From Labilibaculum antarcticum (GTDB lineage Bacteria > Bacteroidota > Bacteroidia > Bacteroidales > Marinifilaceae), in NCBI RefSeq assembly GCF_002356295.1, contig NZ_AP018042.1, positions 3,194,361 to 3,258,360 of the forward strand: a stretch of 64,000 nucleotides of DNA, written 5' to 3'. Under the pieces are notes generated by a model, which saw only the letters and a list, made by a program, of their open reading frames with translations, was not told where the DNA came from and did no database searches. The translations under genes were made by a program, and so were the position numbers. The first letter of the stretch is position 1. Each line of letters opens with the position of its first letter. Of the stretch, positions 46,442-55,133 are shown one piece after another.

Positions 46442-48040
46442 ATGGGAAACAACCTTGAAGTGGTAATATTAATTGCAATAATATTATTACAACTTTACGC
46501 ATTGTATGAAGTCATTAAAAGGAGTCATAGTTTAAAATATCTTTTTCCTAGTGTGTCCAATTTGAAAATTGTTAATAGACTAGTTTCATTAGAAAATACA
46601 GCTGATATTGATATAGAAAAAATTGTAAAGGATGGAAGTGAGTTTTCTGCTAATACAGTTAAAATCGATTTAATTTCTTATGCCGGAGCGACAAAGTGTT
46701 CAATCGGATTTCAAAAAATTTTAAACTCAACAAATCTTTATTTGTTAAAAAATAAAGGGAATGCGGCTGATTTTAGAATTCTAAAAGAAGTTGCAGAAAA
46801 TGAGATAGAAAAAGCAGACTCAGGAATTCAGACAATCTTAAATGTTCCTCTTTATTTGGGACTGGCAGGTACTTTTACAGGGATCATAATTGGAGTTTTG
46901 GGAATTGGGTTTGAAGAGGTGCAAGCCTTAAATGGCACTGATACGATGCTGATGGTAAGTACCGAAGGAATCAAACAATTACTATCTAATGTGGGAGTTG
47001 CTATGGGAACAAGTGCTTTGGGACTTGTTTTGACATTAGTTAATAATATAATTCTATACAGAAAAGCCACAATTAAAAATGAAGATGGTCGAACCAGTTA
47101 TTTTGAATTTCTTCAACGTGAATTGCTCCCGTTGTTATCAAGGGACATGGCGGATAGTTTAAATACATTAAAATCAAGTTTAGATGTTTTTAATATAAAG
47201 TTCAGCGCGAATTTAGACGGCTATCGCGATAACCTGGGTTTAATAAATGATAATTTAGGCAAACAAAAACAGTTTTTAGATGCGGTTCAAGAGGTTGGAT
47301 TAGTACAGTTATCGAATGCTATTGTGAGCACATTCGAGAAAGTTAATTCTGCGAGTAATGACTTTGATAGTTTTAGAGGGTATCAGGAAAGTTTAAATAC
47401 CGTTGTTGCATCATCTGTTGGTTTATTAGACAATTACAACAAAACAATTGGGGAATTTGAAGAGTTTAATCACAATTTGAACCTTGTATCTTCTCATATC
47501 AATGAATCTTCAGAATTTTACAATCAATTTAAAAAATTCCTTGAATCTCACTTTTCTGAAGTTGAGGTGAGAAGAGATGTATTTACAAATAGTCTTGAGA
47601 TGATTGATGGGGCTTTTGCTAAAAAGATTGAAGAGTTTTCAAAGCACTCCATGGATGAATTTGGAAATTACAACAAATATTGGCGTGAGTCAGTTGATAT
47701 ATTGAACAAGGATATTGTGGATGTCTATTCGAGACTTAAAACCTTTCTAGAAGCTGAAACACAAGGAATAAAGCAGTACGTTTCACTGGAGCAAGAAAAT
47801 TTGTCTATCATTCTTCAGGAAAACAAACAATTTTTTAAAGATTTTAGATATGTTGAGCAAATTTTTCAGTTAATGAAGTCTTCCTCAAAAGAGAATGTTG
47901 ATTATCATGATGATGTCAGAGAGGAATTGAGAAGAATATCGACAATGTTGGGAGGCGAAGCCGGTTTAGCTGAAGTAAACACAAATTTAGTTGAAATAAG
48001 AAAGTCTCTTGAGAGATTGAGTGTTACAGTATTACAATAA
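46442..48040 (+). CDS. ZorA-like MotA/TolQ/ExbB-family proton-channel protein
   Basis: The 532-residue protein has one N-terminal membrane helix (residues 7-25) and two more at about 136-160 and 178-202 (VPLYLGLAGTFTGIIIGVLG and GVAMGTSALGLVLTLVNNII). This is the MotA/ExbB pore signature. The remaining 330 residues form a predominantly helical cytoplasmic tail. Zorya ZorA proteins have the same plan: three membrane helices, and a long intracellular tail thought to carry a signal from the envelope to effectors. MotA, TolQ and ExbB lack such a tail. It is followed after 13 bases by the ZorB-like gene. Assignment to Zorya proper is inference. Confidence 0.82.
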   Translation: MGNNLEVVILIAIILLQLYALYEVIKRSHSLKYLFPSVSNLKIVNRLVSLENTADIDIEKIVKDGSEFSANTVKIDLISYAGATKCSIGFQKILNSTNLYLLKNKGNAADFRILKEVAENEIEKADSGIQTILNVPLYLGLAGTFTGIIIGVLGIGFEEVQALNGTDTMLMVSTEGIKQLLSNVGVAMGTSALGLVLTLVNNIILYRKATIKNEDGRTSYFEFLQRELLPLLSRDMADSLNTLKSSLDVFNIKFSANLDGYRDNLGLINDNLGKQKQFLDAVQEVGLVQLSNAIVSTFEKVNSASNDFDSFRGYQESLNTVVASSVGLLDNYNKTIGEFEEFNHNLNLVSSHINESSEFYNQFKKFLESHFSEVEVRRDVFTNSLEMIDGAFAKKIEEFSKHSMDEFGNYNKYWRESVDILNKDIVDVYSRLKTFLEAETQGIKQYVSLEQENLSIILQENKQFFKDFRYVEQIFQLMKSSSKENVDYHDDVREELRRISTMLGGEAGLAEVNTNLVEIRKSLERLSVTVLQ

Positions 48041-48053
48041 TTAAGAAGAGACA

Positions 48054-48710
48054 ATGGCAAAGAAAAAAGAAGACTCTTTTTGGGTGAGTTATTCAGACAT
48101 GATGACAAGCCTGTTTTTTGTAATGTTGGTTTTATTCGTGTTGGTATTCTCATACATGCGCTACCAGCATCAGCAATTACAAATTCAATTAGAAGAGTAC
48201 AAAAAAATTGAAGAACTCAAAAAAGCACTTCATAATCTGGAAGGAGAATATTTTAGATACGACAAAGAAAATAAGAGACATGAATTGATTGTCCCAATCA
48301 AATTTAGTTCAGGAAATCCTGAGATACCTAATGATCCTGAACTTAGAGCAAATTTATTGCAAGCAGGACGTCACTTAAAATCGGTACTTCAAAGTGTTAA
48401 AATAGAAGATGATGTTAAATATTTACTGATCATTGAAGGAATGGCTGCCAGATATTTACCATATTCAGATAAAAGGAATCATGATTTGGGAAATATCGAT
48501 GAAACCTATGCATTAAGTTATAACCGTGCAAAATCCTTATTCTACTTCTGGAAAAAGAATGGTATTACTTTCGATGAAGATATCGTAGAGATTCAATTAG
48601 CTGGTAGCGGATGGTTTGGTACTGGGAGATTTATGAATAGTGATGAAGGCAAAAATAAACGATTTTTAATTCAAATCATCCCAAAAATTGGTGAAATAGA
48701 AAGACATTAA
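48054..48710 (+). CDS. ZorB-like MotB/OmpA-family stator protein
   Basis: The 218-residue protein begins WVSYSDMMTSLFFVMLVLFVLVF. The aspartate of YSDMMT (Asp15) is the proton-carrying residue of MotB/ZorB proteins, and one membrane helix follows. After a short coiled coil (30-65) comes an OmpA-like peptidoglycan-binding domain. It keeps LSYNRAKSLFYFWKKNGI and NKRFLIQII at the expected places, although the usual GHTD is replaced by EGMAA. With the ZorA-like protein it should form an A5B2-type proton-driven complex anchored to the cell wall. It ends one base before the ADP-ribosylglycohydrolase gene. Confidence 0.84.
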   Translation: MAKKKEDSFWVSYSDMMTSLFFVMLVLFVLVFSYMRYQHQQLQIQLEEYKKIEELKKALHNLEGEYFRYDKENKRHELIVPIKFSSGNPEIPNDPELRANLLQAGRHLKSVLQSVKIEDDVKYLLIIEGMAARYLPYSDKRNHDLGNIDETYALSYNRAKSLFYFWKKNGITFDEDIVEIQLAGSGWFGTGRFMNSDEGKNKRFLIQIIPKIGEIERH

Positions 48711-48711
48711 C

Positions 48712-50256
48712 ATGCTTGATTTAAAAGACAGATACGAAGCAAGTATACTTCTTAGTGCAATTGGTGATGCACTGGGTTGGATGACTGAATTCGTGAGAAC
48801 TCCACAAGATCTGGAGACAAGGTTCAATACAAATCGGATAGATAAATATTATCAATGGAACAAACCTGTTGGTGGTCGTTTCCATGGATACATTGATAAA
48901 GTAAATGCAGGTGATTATTCTGACGACACACAACTATTGCTGGCAGTAGCTAGAAGTATTACAAAACAGGGTAATGTAGATCAGAATCAGTTCGCAAAAA
49001 TTGAATTTCCTCAATGGTTACTCTATGCAAGAGGTGCAGGAAGAACAATCAAGAATGCGGCTAGAAAGATTCAACGTAAATCCGCTGATTGGAACAACAA
49101 TTTCTTCTCTTTTAAAATTAAAGAACAACTTGTTGACTATCGGGAATGTGGTGCCAATGGTGCAGCAATGAGAATTCTGCCGATCGTTTTGGCCAACCAT
49201 TCGAACTGGGATAAAATTAAGAAAGAGGTTTTTGCAAATAGTATTATATCGCACGGACATCCAAGAGCTATTCTTGGGGCACTCTTGTACGCGTATTTAA
49301 TCGACCAATTTTTAGGTGTAGATAAGACAGCGTTTAGCCCAAAGGAATTCATAGTTGGATTAGGAAAGGAGTTTGAAAAGAATTTCATACTTGATTTCAT
49401 GGAACAGGATGAGTTTAAATCCTGGCTCAATAAATGGAATGAAAATCAGGATAAGGAATTTAAAACTGTTTATCAAGAGGTGCTTAAAGAGACACTTGTT
49501 TATTTAAGAATTCTCTACAAAGGGTTGGAAAATGACGATGTTCCACTAGATGTTTTGAAAAAGTTGGGTTGTTTAGCTCCCCAGACAAAAGGTTCGGGAA
49601 CTTCAACTGTTTTGGGTGGTTTGTATTTATCCCTGCGTTTCTTTTCTAAACCGACAGATGGAATATTAGAAGCCGTAAATACAATTGGATCGGATACGGA
49701 TAGTGTTGCTGCTTTTACTGGAGGTTTACTTGGTGCGATATACGGATCTTCAATTATTCCAGAGGAATGGAGAAAGGTGCAAGATGCCAATTACTTGGAG
49801 CGAATAGCAGATGATTTGTACCAAATTCATTGTGGAACATCAACGAAAGAGGTCGAAGTTAATCTCTTAATAAGTAGCGAGTCCATCGATAAAATAGAAT
49901 CCTCCAAATATAAAAAAGGAAATAGAGTCCATTTTACATCTCTGGGCTTAGGAGAAATTACTAATGTTGATTTCCAAAAACCGCTAACAAAAGGAAAGTT
50001 CAACCTAATTCTCTCTGTTACTTTTGATTTAGGCCAGACGTGCATTTTTCATGCCCTTTTAAATGGGGAGGTGCCAGAAACAAAGGTTGAACCAAATGAT
50101 AGAGACCTTATTTCCGAAATTAGAGAACTTTCAGAATTGAATTTGGATACTGATTTAAAAACCAAAGTTTATCATTACTTAGGAGATGTACCAGACGAAA
50201 GAGTATTGGGAATAATTAAAGATATTTTGCAGAAAGCATTTGATGTAAAGAAGTGA
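48712..50256 (+). CDS. ADP-ribosylglycohydrolase (DraG/ARH family) with C-terminal Tudor-like extension
   Basis: The 514-residue protein has the ARH fold with SAIGDALGWMTEF, the metal site YSDDTQL (Asp71, Asp72, Thr73), an ANGAAMRILPI segment, and GSDTDSVAAFTGGLLGAIYG with Asp328 and Asp330. The enzymes remove ADP-ribose from proteins or nucleic acids. The extra C-terminal 120 residues begin YKKGNRVHFTSLGLGEITNV, reminiscent of the small Tudor-like domain at the end of UvrD-type helicases. Together with the DarT-like gene two genes upstream, it could be the antidote to ADP-ribosylation by that protein, a role DarG macrodomains fill in DarTG. It closes the Zorya-like unit; 121 bases separate it from hsdM. 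Confidence 0.82.
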   Translation: MLDLKDRYEASILLSAIGDALGWMTEFVRTPQDLETRFNTNRIDKYYQWNKPVGGRFHGYIDKVNAGDYSDDTQLLLAVARSITKQGNVDQNQFAKIEFPQWLLYARGAGRTIKNAARKIQRKSADWNNNFFSFKIKEQLVDYRECGANGAAMRILPIVLANHSNWDKIKKEVFANSIISHGHPRAILGALLYAYLIDQFLGVDKTAFSPKEFIVGLGKEFEKNFILDFMEQDEFKSWLNKWNENQDKEFKTVYQEVLKETLVYLRILYKGLENDDVPLDVLKKLGCLAPQTKGSGTSTVLGGLYLSLRFFSKPTDGILEAVNTIGSDTDSVAAFTGGLLGAIYGSSIIPEEWRKVQDANYLERIADDLYQIHCGTSTKEVEVNLLISSESIDKIESSKYKKGNRVHFTSLGLGEITNVDFQKPLTKGKFNLILSVTFDLGQTCIFHALLNGEVPETKVEPNDRDLISEIRELSELNLDTDLKTKVYHYLGDVPDERVLGIIKDILQKAFDVKK

Positions 50257-50377
50257 GTTAAATCAGTTCCTTAACAGTAAAATGCCAAAATATTACTTCT
50301 AAATTAGTCCTTTCAATTCAAGGAAATCGTGAATTGATTGAAGAGAATCATAGAAAACAAAGAATCAGACAGATAAG

Positions 50378-52111
50378 ATGACGAACGTTAAAGAATCAGC
50401 AAATTTTATATGGTCTATTGCCGACCTTTTAAGAGGAGATTACAAGCAGAGTGATTACGGAAAGGTGATTTTACCCTTTACTATACTAAGGAGATTGGAT
50501 TGTGTGTTGGAGAAATCGAAAGCTGATGTTCTAAAAAAGAGTGAACAGGTAAAGACCATGAATATACAGAATCTCGACCCAATTTTAAACAAGGTGGCGG
50601 GATACAATTTTCACAACAGCAGCTTATTCGATTTCGATAAACTAATTGCCGACCCAAACAACATAGCTTCCAACCTGCGAAATTATATCAATGGCTTTTC
50701 CGAAGATGCTCGTGAGATTATTGAGCAATTTGACTTCGATAACCAAATCACCAAGTTGGAAGATGCCAATTTGTTGTTTATGGTCTTAAAACGATTCCAG
50801 GAGATTGATTTGCATCCTGAAAGGATTTCAAGTTTAGAGATGGGTTACATGTTTGAGGAACTCATTCGGAAATTTGCCGAGATATCTAACGAAACCGCAG
50901 GGGAGCACTTTACTCCTCGTGAGGTTATTCGTTTGATGGTGAACCTGCTTTTCATGAACGATCGTGAAATTCTAACACAAAAAGGAATTGTAAAAACAAT
51001 TTTTGACTGTTGTGCAGGTACTGGAGGAATGCTTTCAGTTGCCGAAGAATATCTGAACGAATTAAATCCTGATGCCCGCTTAGAGGTGTTTGGGCAGGAA
51101 TTAAACCCTGAATCTTATGCCATCTGTAAATCGGATATGCTGATTAAGGGGCAAAACCCATCCAATATTGCTAAAGGCAATAGCCTGAAAAATATCGATG
51201 GAGCAAAACAAAAAGCCGATCAGTTCATCAACCATAAATTCGATTACCTGATTACAAACCCGCCCTTTGGTGTAAAATGGGAAAAAGTAGCCTCCGAAGT
51301 GGTATCAGAGCATGAATCCCTTGGGCATGGCGGCAGATTTGGAGCAGGCTTGCCATCAAAAAGCGATGGCTCATTCCTGTTTTTAATGAGCTTGATATCC
51401 AAGATGAAACCAGAAGGATCTCGTTTGGCGATTGTGTTTAATGGCTCTCCCCTTTTTTCGGGTTCACCTTCATCAAAGAAGAACGAGAGTTCCATTCGTC
51501 AATGGATCATCGAAAATGATTTGTTGGAATCCATTATAGCACTTCCCAACCAATTGTTCTATAACACGGGTATCAGTACTTACATTTGGTTGCTGAACAA
51601 CAAAAAAGCAAATGAGCGAAAAGGCAAGGTGCAGTTGATTAATGCGGAGAGTTTCTTTAAGAAAATGAGCAAATCATTGGGAAACAAACGCAACGAGCTT
51701 AGCGAACAACACATTGTAGATATCACCAAAATATATGGTGACTTTACCGAAAATGACTACTGCAAAATATTCGACAATACCGATTTTGGATACTCTAAGG
51801 TTGTTGTGGAAAGGCCACTAGTTGAGAATGGCAAAACCGTATGCAATAAAAATGGAGAACCTAAAGCTGATGCCAAATTGCGCGACAGTGAAAACATTCC
51901 TTTAAAAGAAGACATCAATAAATACATGCAGCGTGAAGTACTGCCACATGTACCCGACGCTTGGATAGATGAAAGCAAAACCAAAGTGGGATACGAGATC
52001 AACTTCACCAAATACTTCTACCAATACCAAAAGCTGAGAAGCTTGGACGAAATTCGTGCAGATATATTGGCATTGGAATCAAAAGTGCTAATTAAAGAAG
52101 TAATGAATTAG
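50378..52111 (+). CDS. hsdM: type I restriction-modification system methyltransferase subunit HsdM
   Basis: The 577-residue protein has the HsdM layout: a helical N-terminal domain (ESANFIWSIADLLRGDYKQSDYGKVILPF), then an N6-adenine methyltransferase with the SAM motif DCCAGTGGM (from Asp210) and the catalytic NPPF (294-297). It methylates adenine at the site chosen by HsdS and, together with HsdR, cuts unmodified DNA. GEHFTPREVIRLMVNLLF is typical. The gene follows a 121-base gap that may hold a promoter, so the type I locus might be transcribed apart from the Zorya-like genes. Base composition matches the neighbours only roughly; the stretch is less AT-rich than 39578-50256. Confidence 0.96.
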   Translation: MTNVKESANFIWSIADLLRGDYKQSDYGKVILPFTILRRLDCVLEKSKADVLKKSEQVKTMNIQNLDPILNKVAGYNFHNSSLFDFDKLIADPNNIASNLRNYINGFSEDAREIIEQFDFDNQITKLEDANLLFMVLKRFQEIDLHPERISSLEMGYMFEELIRKFAEISNETAGEHFTPREVIRLMVNLLFMNDREILTQKGIVKTIFDCCAGTGGMLSVAEEYLNELNPDARLEVFGQELNPESYAICKSDMLIKGQNPSNIAKGNSLKNIDGAKQKADQFINHKFDYLITNPPFGVKWEKVASEVVSEHESLGHGGRFGAGLPSKSDGSFLFLMSLISKMKPEGSRLAIVFNGSPLFSGSPSSKKNESSIRQWIIENDLLESIIALPNQLFYNTGISTYIWLLNNKKANERKGKVQLINAESFFKKMSKSLGNKRNELSEQHIVDITKIYGDFTENDYCKIFDNTDFGYSKVVVERPLVENGKTVCNKNGEPKADAKLRDSENIPLKEDINKYMQREVLPHVPDAWIDESKTKVGYEINFTKYFYQYQKLRSLDEIRADILALESKVLIKEVMN

Positions 52112-52113
52112 AC

Positions 52114-52530
52114 ATGAGCAAATCTAGAAATCAAAAAACTATAATGATAAAATACCTTTCAAAAGAGAAGGTATTTATTTGCCGTGATGCAATTAATTCA
52201 GATTACACAAATTCAAATTTAGAAACTTATTTTCTAACAGTCGGTTATACTATAGGAACTCCAGATCAGGATATTTACATTCAACAATGTGATGTTATTA
52301 TATACTCGTGTCCAACGTATGGCTCAACTGGGATCGATATATATTCAGGGCAGGCCCGAATGAGTTCAAAATACATTTGCAATCATAACACCAATGATCT
52401 TGAAGGCATTTCCTTGAAATTTGAAGAAGTATTAAATAATACATTAAAAGAGAAAGAAGTGGATGTTGAAATATTAAGTTCGGATAAAACAATTTTCAGT
52501 AAGGTGAAACAATATCTTAGGAGAGCATAA
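52114..52530 (+). CDS. unknown protein embedded in the type I RM operon
   Basis: The 138-residue protein is not recognised. It is soluble, begins with a basic segment (MSKSRNQKTIMIKYLSKEKVFICRD) and has a middle part with VGYTIGTPDQDIYIQQCDVIIYSCPTYG that could be a small alpha/beta fold. It starts two bases after hsdM and its stop overlaps the hsdS start (TAATG), so it is translated with the M and S subunits. The placement suggests a modulator or antitoxin-like role, but there is no direct evidence. The DNA here is more AT-rich than hsdM. Confidence 0.6.
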   Translation: MSKSRNQKTIMIKYLSKEKVFICRDAINSDYTNSNLETYFLTVGYTIGTPDQDIYIQQCDVIIYSCPTYGSTGIDIYSGQARMSSKYICNHNTNDLEGISLKFEEVLNNTLKEKEVDVEILSSDKTIFSKVKQYLRRA

Positions 52531-53816
52531 TGAAGAAATACGAGAATTACAAGGATTCAGGTATTAAGTGGATTGGAGAGATTCCTGAGCATTGGAAGGT
52601 TATGAAGATGAAGTTTGTTGCAAACTTGAAGAGTGGAAGTAATATAACATCTGAACAAATTAATGACAACGGAAAATATCCTGTATATGGTGGCAATGGT
52701 TTACGTGGTTATTACCACAAATATACAAATGATGGTGATTCCGTTTTAATTGGACGTCAAGGTGCATTATGTGGTAACATTAAATTTGTATCCGATAAAT
52801 TTTGGGCTTCAGAACACGCTGTTGTAGTTTATTTATTTGAAAAAAATCATTGGGTATGGTTTGGGAAATTATTAGAAGTAATGAATCTTAATCAGTATTC
52901 ACAATCGGCTGCTCAACCAGGTTTATCGGTAAATGAGATTGTTAATTTATCAATACCTGTACCAATACTGGAAGAACAATCCCAAATCGCTAACTACCTC
53001 GACCACAAATGCACACAAATAGATGAGCTCATCAGTAAAAAGTTGAGTTTAATTGAATTATTAAAAGAGGAGCGCACCGCTGTCATCAATCAGGCAGTTA
53101 CCAAAGGAATAGATCCAAGTGTGCCTATGCAGAATTCTGGTATCGAATGGATTGGAGAAACTCCAGCACATTGGGAGGTGAAAAAGTTGAAGTATATTTT
53201 AAATACAACTAAAGGTTTTGCCTTTAAGGCTGAGATGTTTAAAGATGAAGGCATTCCTATAATTAAGGCAAGTGATATTAAGAATAAGTCAGTTCGAGAG
53301 AATGTTACACATTATTTGGACGAATCTAATGCTCATAAATTTAAGTCTGTTAAACTATTTGAAGGAGACATATTAATAAGTACTGTGGGAAGCACCCCAG
53401 ATGTTATAAATTCGGCAGTAGGACAAATAGGGCGAGTTCCTTTAGAACTAAATGGAGCTTTTTTAAATCAAAATACAGTGAGGCTTGAAATATCAGATTT
53501 TTCAAAAATAACAGGAGATTATCTTTTTTTTCTAATTCAAAATGATAATTATCGTAGGTATCTTGACTTACATGCTCATGGAACTGCAAATCAGGCGAGC
53601 TTAAAATTAGTAGATATCTTAAGATTTGATGCAGTCATTCCAACACTAGATGAGCAAGTTGAAATTGTCGATTTCATCCGAAGAGAAGAAAACCGAATAG
53701 TTACATTGGGTAAGAAAATCAACAAAGAAATTACCCTTATGAAAGAATACAAAACTACATTAATCTCAGAAGTGGTAACGGGTAAGGTCGATGTGAGAGA
53801 TGAAATAATTAATTAG
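52530..53816 (+). CDS. hsdS: type I restriction-modification specificity subunit HsdS
   Basis: The 428-residue protein has two target-recognition domains. Each opens with the same phrase (SGIKWIGEIPEHWKVMKMK, later SGIEWIGETPAHWEVKKLK) and each ends in a helical spacer (EEQSQIANYLDHKCTQID.., DEQVEIVDFIRREENRIV..). Each domain recognises one half of a split DNA site, and the helices set the gap. The two domains differ in their variable parts, so an asymmetric bipartite site is expected. The start overlaps the previous stop by one base. Confidence 0.95.
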   Translation: MKKYENYKDSGIKWIGEIPEHWKVMKMKFVANLKSGSNITSEQINDNGKYPVYGGNGLRGYYHKYTNDGDSVLIGRQGALCGNIKFVSDKFWASEHAVVVYLFEKNHWVWFGKLLEVMNLNQYSQSAAQPGLSVNEIVNLSIPVPILEEQSQIANYLDHKCTQIDELISKKLSLIELLKEERTAVINQAVTKGIDPSVPMQNSGIEWIGETPAHWEVKKLKYILNTTKGFAFKAEMFKDEGIPIIKASDIKNKSVRENVTHYLDESNAHKFKSVKLFEGDILISTVGSTPDVINSAVGQIGRVPLELNGAFLNQNTVRLEISDFSKITGDYLFFLIQNDNYRRYLDLHAHGTANQASLKLVDILRFDAVIPTLDEQVEIVDFIRREENRIVTLGKKINKEITLMKEYKTTLISEVVTGKVDVRDEIIN

Positions 53817-53818
53817 AT

Positions 53819-54454
53819 ATGGAAGCATTAGTTGGTAGGCTTAGAACCTTAATAGATACCTGTTGGGATAGCTTCTCAGCCAAAGTTGGAGGTGAATTAA
53901 TCACCATCAACAAGGAAGCATCCATGCAATTGCAGTTTGCGTACATTTTGAAAAATTCTATTGATCTCATTATTTATCATCAGGATGAAACCCTTGAGAT
54001 AGAGTTGGAAACAGGGATTCCAATTAATGGCAGAATGCGCGAGTGTGATATTGTAATGCAGATTACAAAGGGAACACAGAAAGCTTATCTGCCCATCGAA
54101 ATGAAATGTTATAAAGAGTTAGCTTCGAGTGGAGGTAAACGGGGTGCTACTGATATCTTTTTTAAGGATGTATATGTCGATTTGGAGTTACTGGAATCAT
54201 ATGCAAAGAATGAAAGTTACATACAGGGCATACAATTGGTAATGACCGATTTTGAACGTATCCCATTTCCTAAAGTACGAAAAGGTAAATTTTGGGATTA
54301 CGATATTTCAGATACCAAATCGATTACTGATGGCATTCATCTAATGACTCCAATTGGTGGATTTGAAGTTGATATCAAGCTACAAGGGAGTTATGAATTT
54401 AAATGGACGACGTCTGGGACTTATTACTTTTTAAAACTGGAGAATATGAAATGA
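53819..54454 (+). CDS. PD-(D/E)XK-like protein of unknown role within the RM operon
   Basis: The 211-residue protein shows a spacing typical of the PD-(D/E)XK nuclease core: Asp77 in RECDIVM, and Glu94-x-Lys96 in LPIEMKCYK, preceded by a glutamate in the first helix region. The remainder is a mixed alpha/beta domain. It lies two bases behind hsdS. Whether it cuts DNA or has lost activity is not known; HsdR supplies the nuclease of the type I system, so this may be an additional effector. No closer family is recognised. Confidence 0.6.
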   Translation: MEALVGRLRTLIDTCWDSFSAKVGGELITINKEASMQLQFAYILKNSIDLIIYHQDETLEIELETGIPINGRMRECDIVMQITKGTQKAYLPIEMKCYKELASSGGKRGATDIFFKDVYVDLELLESYAKNESYIQGIQLVMTDFERIPFPKVRKGKFWDYDISDTKSITDGIHLMTPIGGFEVDIKLQGSYEFKWTTSGTYYFLKLENMK

Positions 54455-54509
54455 AATAGTTGTTGGTTTTATCCAAACTGCAACTTTTTAATCTAAAAAA
54501 TATAAAACA

Positions 54510-55106
54510 ATGAGTGCAGAACAAATTCTAAACGAAATTAACGAGTGTATTTACAATGCGGACTTGGATGGGGTAGAGGATAATATTGATATCCTGACCG
54601 AACTACTCCCTGATGAAGAAGCTAGTAAGGAATTGTCGATGCTTTTATTTCAGAATTACACAAGCTTTAAAGCTGGTTCGTTGGCAAAAATGATGGAGGT
54701 GATCATTCGGAAACGCCCCCAATTGGCATTATTAAAGCACCCCGAGAACTTTTTGTTTCGTGTAGCAATTATTAAGGGTTCTTTCGAATTGTACGAATGC
54801 TATATCGAAGAAGCAGTTGAGCCATTCCTGGCAAATCAAGATGCTGATGAGCAAGAAATATATTATGGAGATTTAATGAGTATCACTGAATCTTTAACAG
54901 AAGCTTTTTTCCCTCAGTACGAGACCTGTAAAAAAGGTTTGCACTACAATGGTGCTTTTGCTACAGCAGAGGATAATCCCAATGTTTTGCTAATTAATCG
55001 CGATAATTATGAGGTGATGGAAGAGGTCATGGAAAAATACAATACCATCATCGGTCGTCGAGATATCATTCAGGATCTTAATAAAAGAGCTGGTTTAATA
55101 GAATAG
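54510..55106 (+). CDS. alpha-helical protein of unknown function
   Basis: The 198-residue protein is acidic and almost wholly helical, with no recognised domain. It opens MSAEQILNEINECIYNADLDGVEDN and includes helix pairs that might be degenerate repeats (ELSMLLFQNYTSFKAGSLAKMMEVIIRKRP, NFLFRVAIIKGSFELYECYIEEAVEPF). It sits 55 bases behind the PD-(D/E)XK-like gene and directly before the first DUF262 gene, whose frame opens right after its stop codon. It may be an adaptor or immunity protein for these neighbours. Confidence 0.6.
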   Translation: MSAEQILNEINECIYNADLDGVEDNIDILTELLPDEEASKELSMLLFQNYTSFKAGSLAKMMEVIIRKRPQLALLKHPENFLFRVAIIKGSFELYECYIEEAVEPFLANQDADEQEIYYGDLMSITESLTEAFFPQYETCKKGLHYNGAFATAEDNPNVLLINRDNYEVMEEVMEKYNTIIGRRDIIQDLNKRAGLIE

Positions 55107-55133
55107 TTGGAAGAAGAAATAAACACGAAAACA

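Noticed and set aside
39578-50256. ordinary type I or II Zorya system
   Set aside because: ZorA- and ZorB-like proteins are present, but no ZorC, ZorD or ZorE counterpart was recognised. The helicase is SF1 with a nuclease, unlike the SNF2-type ZorD.
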